Shown here: piece by piece, positions 61,978-64,000 of the stretch
Layout: every line of letters begins with the position of its first letter
Position numbering within the stretch: position 1 is the stretch's first letter
Assembly (NCBI GenBank): GCA_943912755.1
Contig: CALTWF010000001.1
Coordinates: 174,224-238,223 of the forward strand
Reading direction: 5' to 3'
Length of the DNA stretch: 64,000 nucleotides
From: an uncultured Pseudomonas sp.
GTDB taxonomy: Bacteria; Pseudomonadota; Gammaproteobacteria; Pseudomonadales; Pseudomonadaceae
The notes under the pieces: generated by a model
What the model was told of the DNA's origin: nothing
Seen by the model: the letters and a program-made list of their open reading frames with translations, nothing else
The model's database searches: none
Made by a program: the position numbers and the translations under genes

Positions 61978-64000
61978 ATGACCCCTCAACCTCAGGCCTC
62001 CGGCCTAAGCAAATTCATCCTGATCGGGCTGGGCGTTGTCGTCGCCCTGCTCGGCCTGGCCCTGGCCGCAGGCGGCGTTCGCCTGACCTTCCTGGGCGGC
62101 AGTTGGTACTTCCTGATCGGCGGCCTGGCCATGGCCGTCGCCGGTATCCTGATCGCCCTGCGCAAGCCGGCCGGCGCCTGGCTGTATGCCGCGTTCCTGG
62201 CAGGCACGGCGGTCTGGGCGCTGGTCGACACCGACCGCACTTTCTGGCCGATGTTCTCGCGCCTGTTCATGTTCAGCGTGATCGGCCTGGTGGTCGCGCT
62301 GGTCTACCCGCTGCTCAAGCGTGCCGCAGGCGCGACCGGCGGCCGTGCTGCCTACGGCATCGCCGGGGTGCTGGCGATTGGCGTGGTCTGGGCCGTGGGC
62401 AACATGTTCGTGGCGCACCCGACCGTCGCCGCCAAGGGCAACGGCCCGGCGCCGGTCCCGGTGGATCCGGCCAAGGCGCAGAAGGACTGGGCCCACTACG
62501 GCAACACTGAGGGCGGCAGCCGCTTCGCCGCGCTGGACCAGATCAACCGCGACAACATCGACAAGCTCAAGGTGGCCTGGACCTACCGCACCGGCGATAT
62601 CGCCATCAGCGACGGCAACGGCGCGGAAGACCAGCTGACCCCGCTGCAGGTCGGCAACAAGGTGTTCATCTGCACCCCGCACAACAACCTGATCGCCCTC
62701 GATGCCGATAGCGGCAAGGAACTGTGGCGCAACGAGATCAACGCCCAGTCCAAGGTCTGGCAGCGTTGCCGTGGCATGGCCTACTTCGATGCCACCCAGC
62801 CGCTGGCACAACCGACCCAGCCAAACAGCATCCCGGTGATCGCCGCCAGCGTGCCGGCCGGTGCTGCCTGCCAGCGCCGCCTGCTGACCAACACCATCGA
62901 CGCCCGCCTGATCGCGGTGGACGCCGATACCGGTGCGTTCTGCGAAGACTTCGGCAACAAGGGCCAGGTCGACCTCAAGGCCGGCCTCGGTGATGTACCG
63001 GACTCCTACTACCAACTGTCCTCGGCGCCGCTGATGGCCGGCACCACCGTGGTGGTCGGCGGCCGCGTTGCCGACAACGTGCAAACCGACATGCCCGGCG
63101 GCGTGATCCGCGGTTTCGACGTGATCACCGGCGCCATGCGCTGGGCCTTCGACCCGGGCAACCCGCAAGACAAGCAAGCCCCGAGCGACGGCAGCACCTA
63201 CGTGCGCAGCACGCCGAACAGCTGGGCGCCGATGTCCTACGACCCGGCGATGAACACCGTGTTCCTGCCGATGGGCAGCTCGTCCACCGACATCTATGGT
63301 GCCGAGCGCACTGCGCTGAACCACAAGTACGGCGCCTCGGTGCTGGCCGTCGACGCCAGCACCGGCGCCGAGAAGTGGGTGTACCAGACCGTGCACAACG
63401 ACCTCTGGGACTTCGACCTGCCGATGCAGCCGAGCCTGATCGACTTCACCAAGGACGACGGCAGCCAGGTTCCGGCCGTCGTGATCGGCACCAAGGCCGG
63501 GCAGATCTTCGTGCTCGACCGCGCCACCGGCCAGCCGCTGACCAAGGTCGAGGAAGTCCCGGTAAAAGCCGCCAACATCCCCAACGAGCAGTACTCGCCG
63601 ACCCAGCCGCGCTCGGTGGGCATGCCGCAGATCGGCGCGCAGACCCTGACCGAAGCCGACATGTGGGGCGCCACCCCGTATGACCAGTTGCTGTGCCGCA
63701 TCGACTTCAAGAAGATGCGCTACGACGGCCTGTACACCGCGCCGGGCACCGACCTGTCGCTGAGCTTCCCGGGCTCGCTGGGCGGCATGAACTGGGGCAG
63801 CCTGTCCACCGACCCGGTGCACGGTTTCATCTTCGTCAACGACATGCGCCTGGGCCTGTGGATCCAGATGATCCCGTCGACCAACCAGGGCAAGGCCGCC
63901 GGTGGCGGTGAAGCACTGAACACCGGCATGGGCGCGGTACCGCTCAAAGGCACGCCGTATGCGGTGAACAAGAACCGCTTCCTGTCGGTCGCCGGCATTC
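61978..64000 (+). CDS. gcd: Membrane-bound PQQ-dependent glucose dehydrogenase, partial (C-terminus beyond right edge)
   Basis: 674 codons are visible from ATG 61978 and the frame is open to the edge; the full family length is about 800. Five hydrophobic helices fill residues ~10-145. The periplasmic PQQ beta-propeller follows, beginning near DWAHYGNTEGGSRFAALDQI. Propeller motifs such as LIALDADSGKELW and VLAVDASTGAEKWVYQ, and the PQQ-site block TVHNDLWDFDLPMQPSLIDF, are present. It oxidises glucose to gluconolactone and passes electrons to ubiquinone. Promoter-like TATAAT lies upstream. Confidence 0.95.
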   Translation, partial: MTPQPQASGLSKFILIGLGVVVALLGLALAAGGVRLTFLGGSWYFLIGGLAMAVAGILIALRKPAGAWLYAAFLAGTAVWALVDTDRTFWPMFSRLFMFSVIGLVVALVYPLLKRAAGATGGRAAYGIAGVLAIGVVWAVGNMFVAHPTVAAKGNGPAPVPVDPAKAQKDWAHYGNTEGGSRFAALDQINRDNIDKLKVAWTYRTGDIAISDGNGAEDQLTPLQVGNKVFICTPHNNLIALDADSGKELWRNEINAQSKVWQRCRGMAYFDATQPLAQPTQPNSIPVIAASVPAGAACQRRLLTNTIDARLIAVDADTGAFCEDFGNKGQVDLKAGLGDVPDSYYQLSSAPLMAGTTVVVGGRVADNVQTDMPGGVIRGFDVITGAMRWAFDPGNPQDKQAPSDGSTYVRSTPNSWAPMSYDPAMNTVFLPMGSSSTDIYGAERTALNHKYGASVLAVDASTGAEKWVYQTVHNDLWDFDLPMQPSLIDFTKDDGSQVPAVVIGTKAGQIFVLDRATGQPLTKVEEVPVKAANIPNEQYSPTQPRSVGMPQIGAQTLTEADMWGATPYDQLLCRIDFKKMRYDGLYTAPGTDLSLSFPGSLGGMNWGSLSTDPVHGFIFVNDMRLGLWIQMIPSTNQGKAAGGGEALNTGMGAVPLKGTPYAVNKNRFLSVAGI

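Overview
The window is GC-rich, densely coded, and almost certainly from a Pseudomonas chromosome of the putida/fluorescens type. The evidence is the set of REP elements built around a GTGGGAGC-type core, a membrane PQQ glucose dehydrogenase (gcd), the glucarate genes gudD/gudP, a DUF3077-like small protein and the overall style of the LysR/LacI/GntR regulators. I saw no rRNA, tRNA or CRISPR array.

Layout. (1) 1-6.3 kb: the 5' part of a two-partner-secretion adhesin on the minus strand that runs off the left edge, then a divergent NarL-type two-component pair. (2) 6.4-11.4 kb: a PDZ lipoprotein, an aldehyde dehydrogenase/quinone reductase pair and a divergent LysR gene. (3) 11.4-29.4 kb: a large catabolic regulon. 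A leftward operon holds a Gfo/Idh/MocA dehydrogenase, a TIM-barrel isomerase, a GMC oxidoreductase, a chemoreceptor and a DUF1349 protein. A rightward operon holds a polyamine-type ABC importer and a second GMC oxidoreductase. These are followed by an HTH regulator, a histidinol-dehydrogenase-family enzyme, an MFS protein and an APC permease. Four promoters here share one composite architecture: TGCGTCA-N3-TGCGTCA-N14-GMGAAATTG-N20-(-10), always in the direction of transcription. This ties transport, chemotaxis and oxidation genes into one regulon of unknown substrate. (4) 29.4-37.1 kb: a LacI regulator, a perfect palindromic operator, and a ThuA / TPP enzyme / GMC / MFS / UPF0303 cluster. The TPP enzyme gene carries a one-base frameshift. 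(5) 37.2-41.1 kb: glucarate catabolism (gudD, gudP, a LacI regulator) with tandem operators. (6) 41.3-51.9 kb: an orphan lipoprotein, a quinone reductase/LysR pair, an acetyltransferase, a secreted M16 protease, a short-chain dehydrogenase, a LysR/EamA pair and a small mobile element. (7) 52-56.7 kb: an accessory stretch with a Fic protein, a second related mobile element, structured repeats, a DUF3077-like gene and a strikingly AT-rich DUF6414-like gene. (8) 56.7-64 kb: a gamma-glutamyltransferase-like enzyme with an amino-acid ABC importer and GntR regulator, then the 5' part of gcd.

The strongest unusual signals are the four-promoter module in region 3 and two short elements (439 and 235 bp). 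Those elements share the same terminal inverted repeats, and each is flanked by a 10-bp direct repeat of the REP sequence CTCATCGCTG. This suggests a non-autonomous transposable element that targets REPs. The AT-rich orphan gene and the ThuA/TPP/GMC cluster are the best candidates for uncharacterised gene function. All functional statements come from motif recognition; no database search was run.
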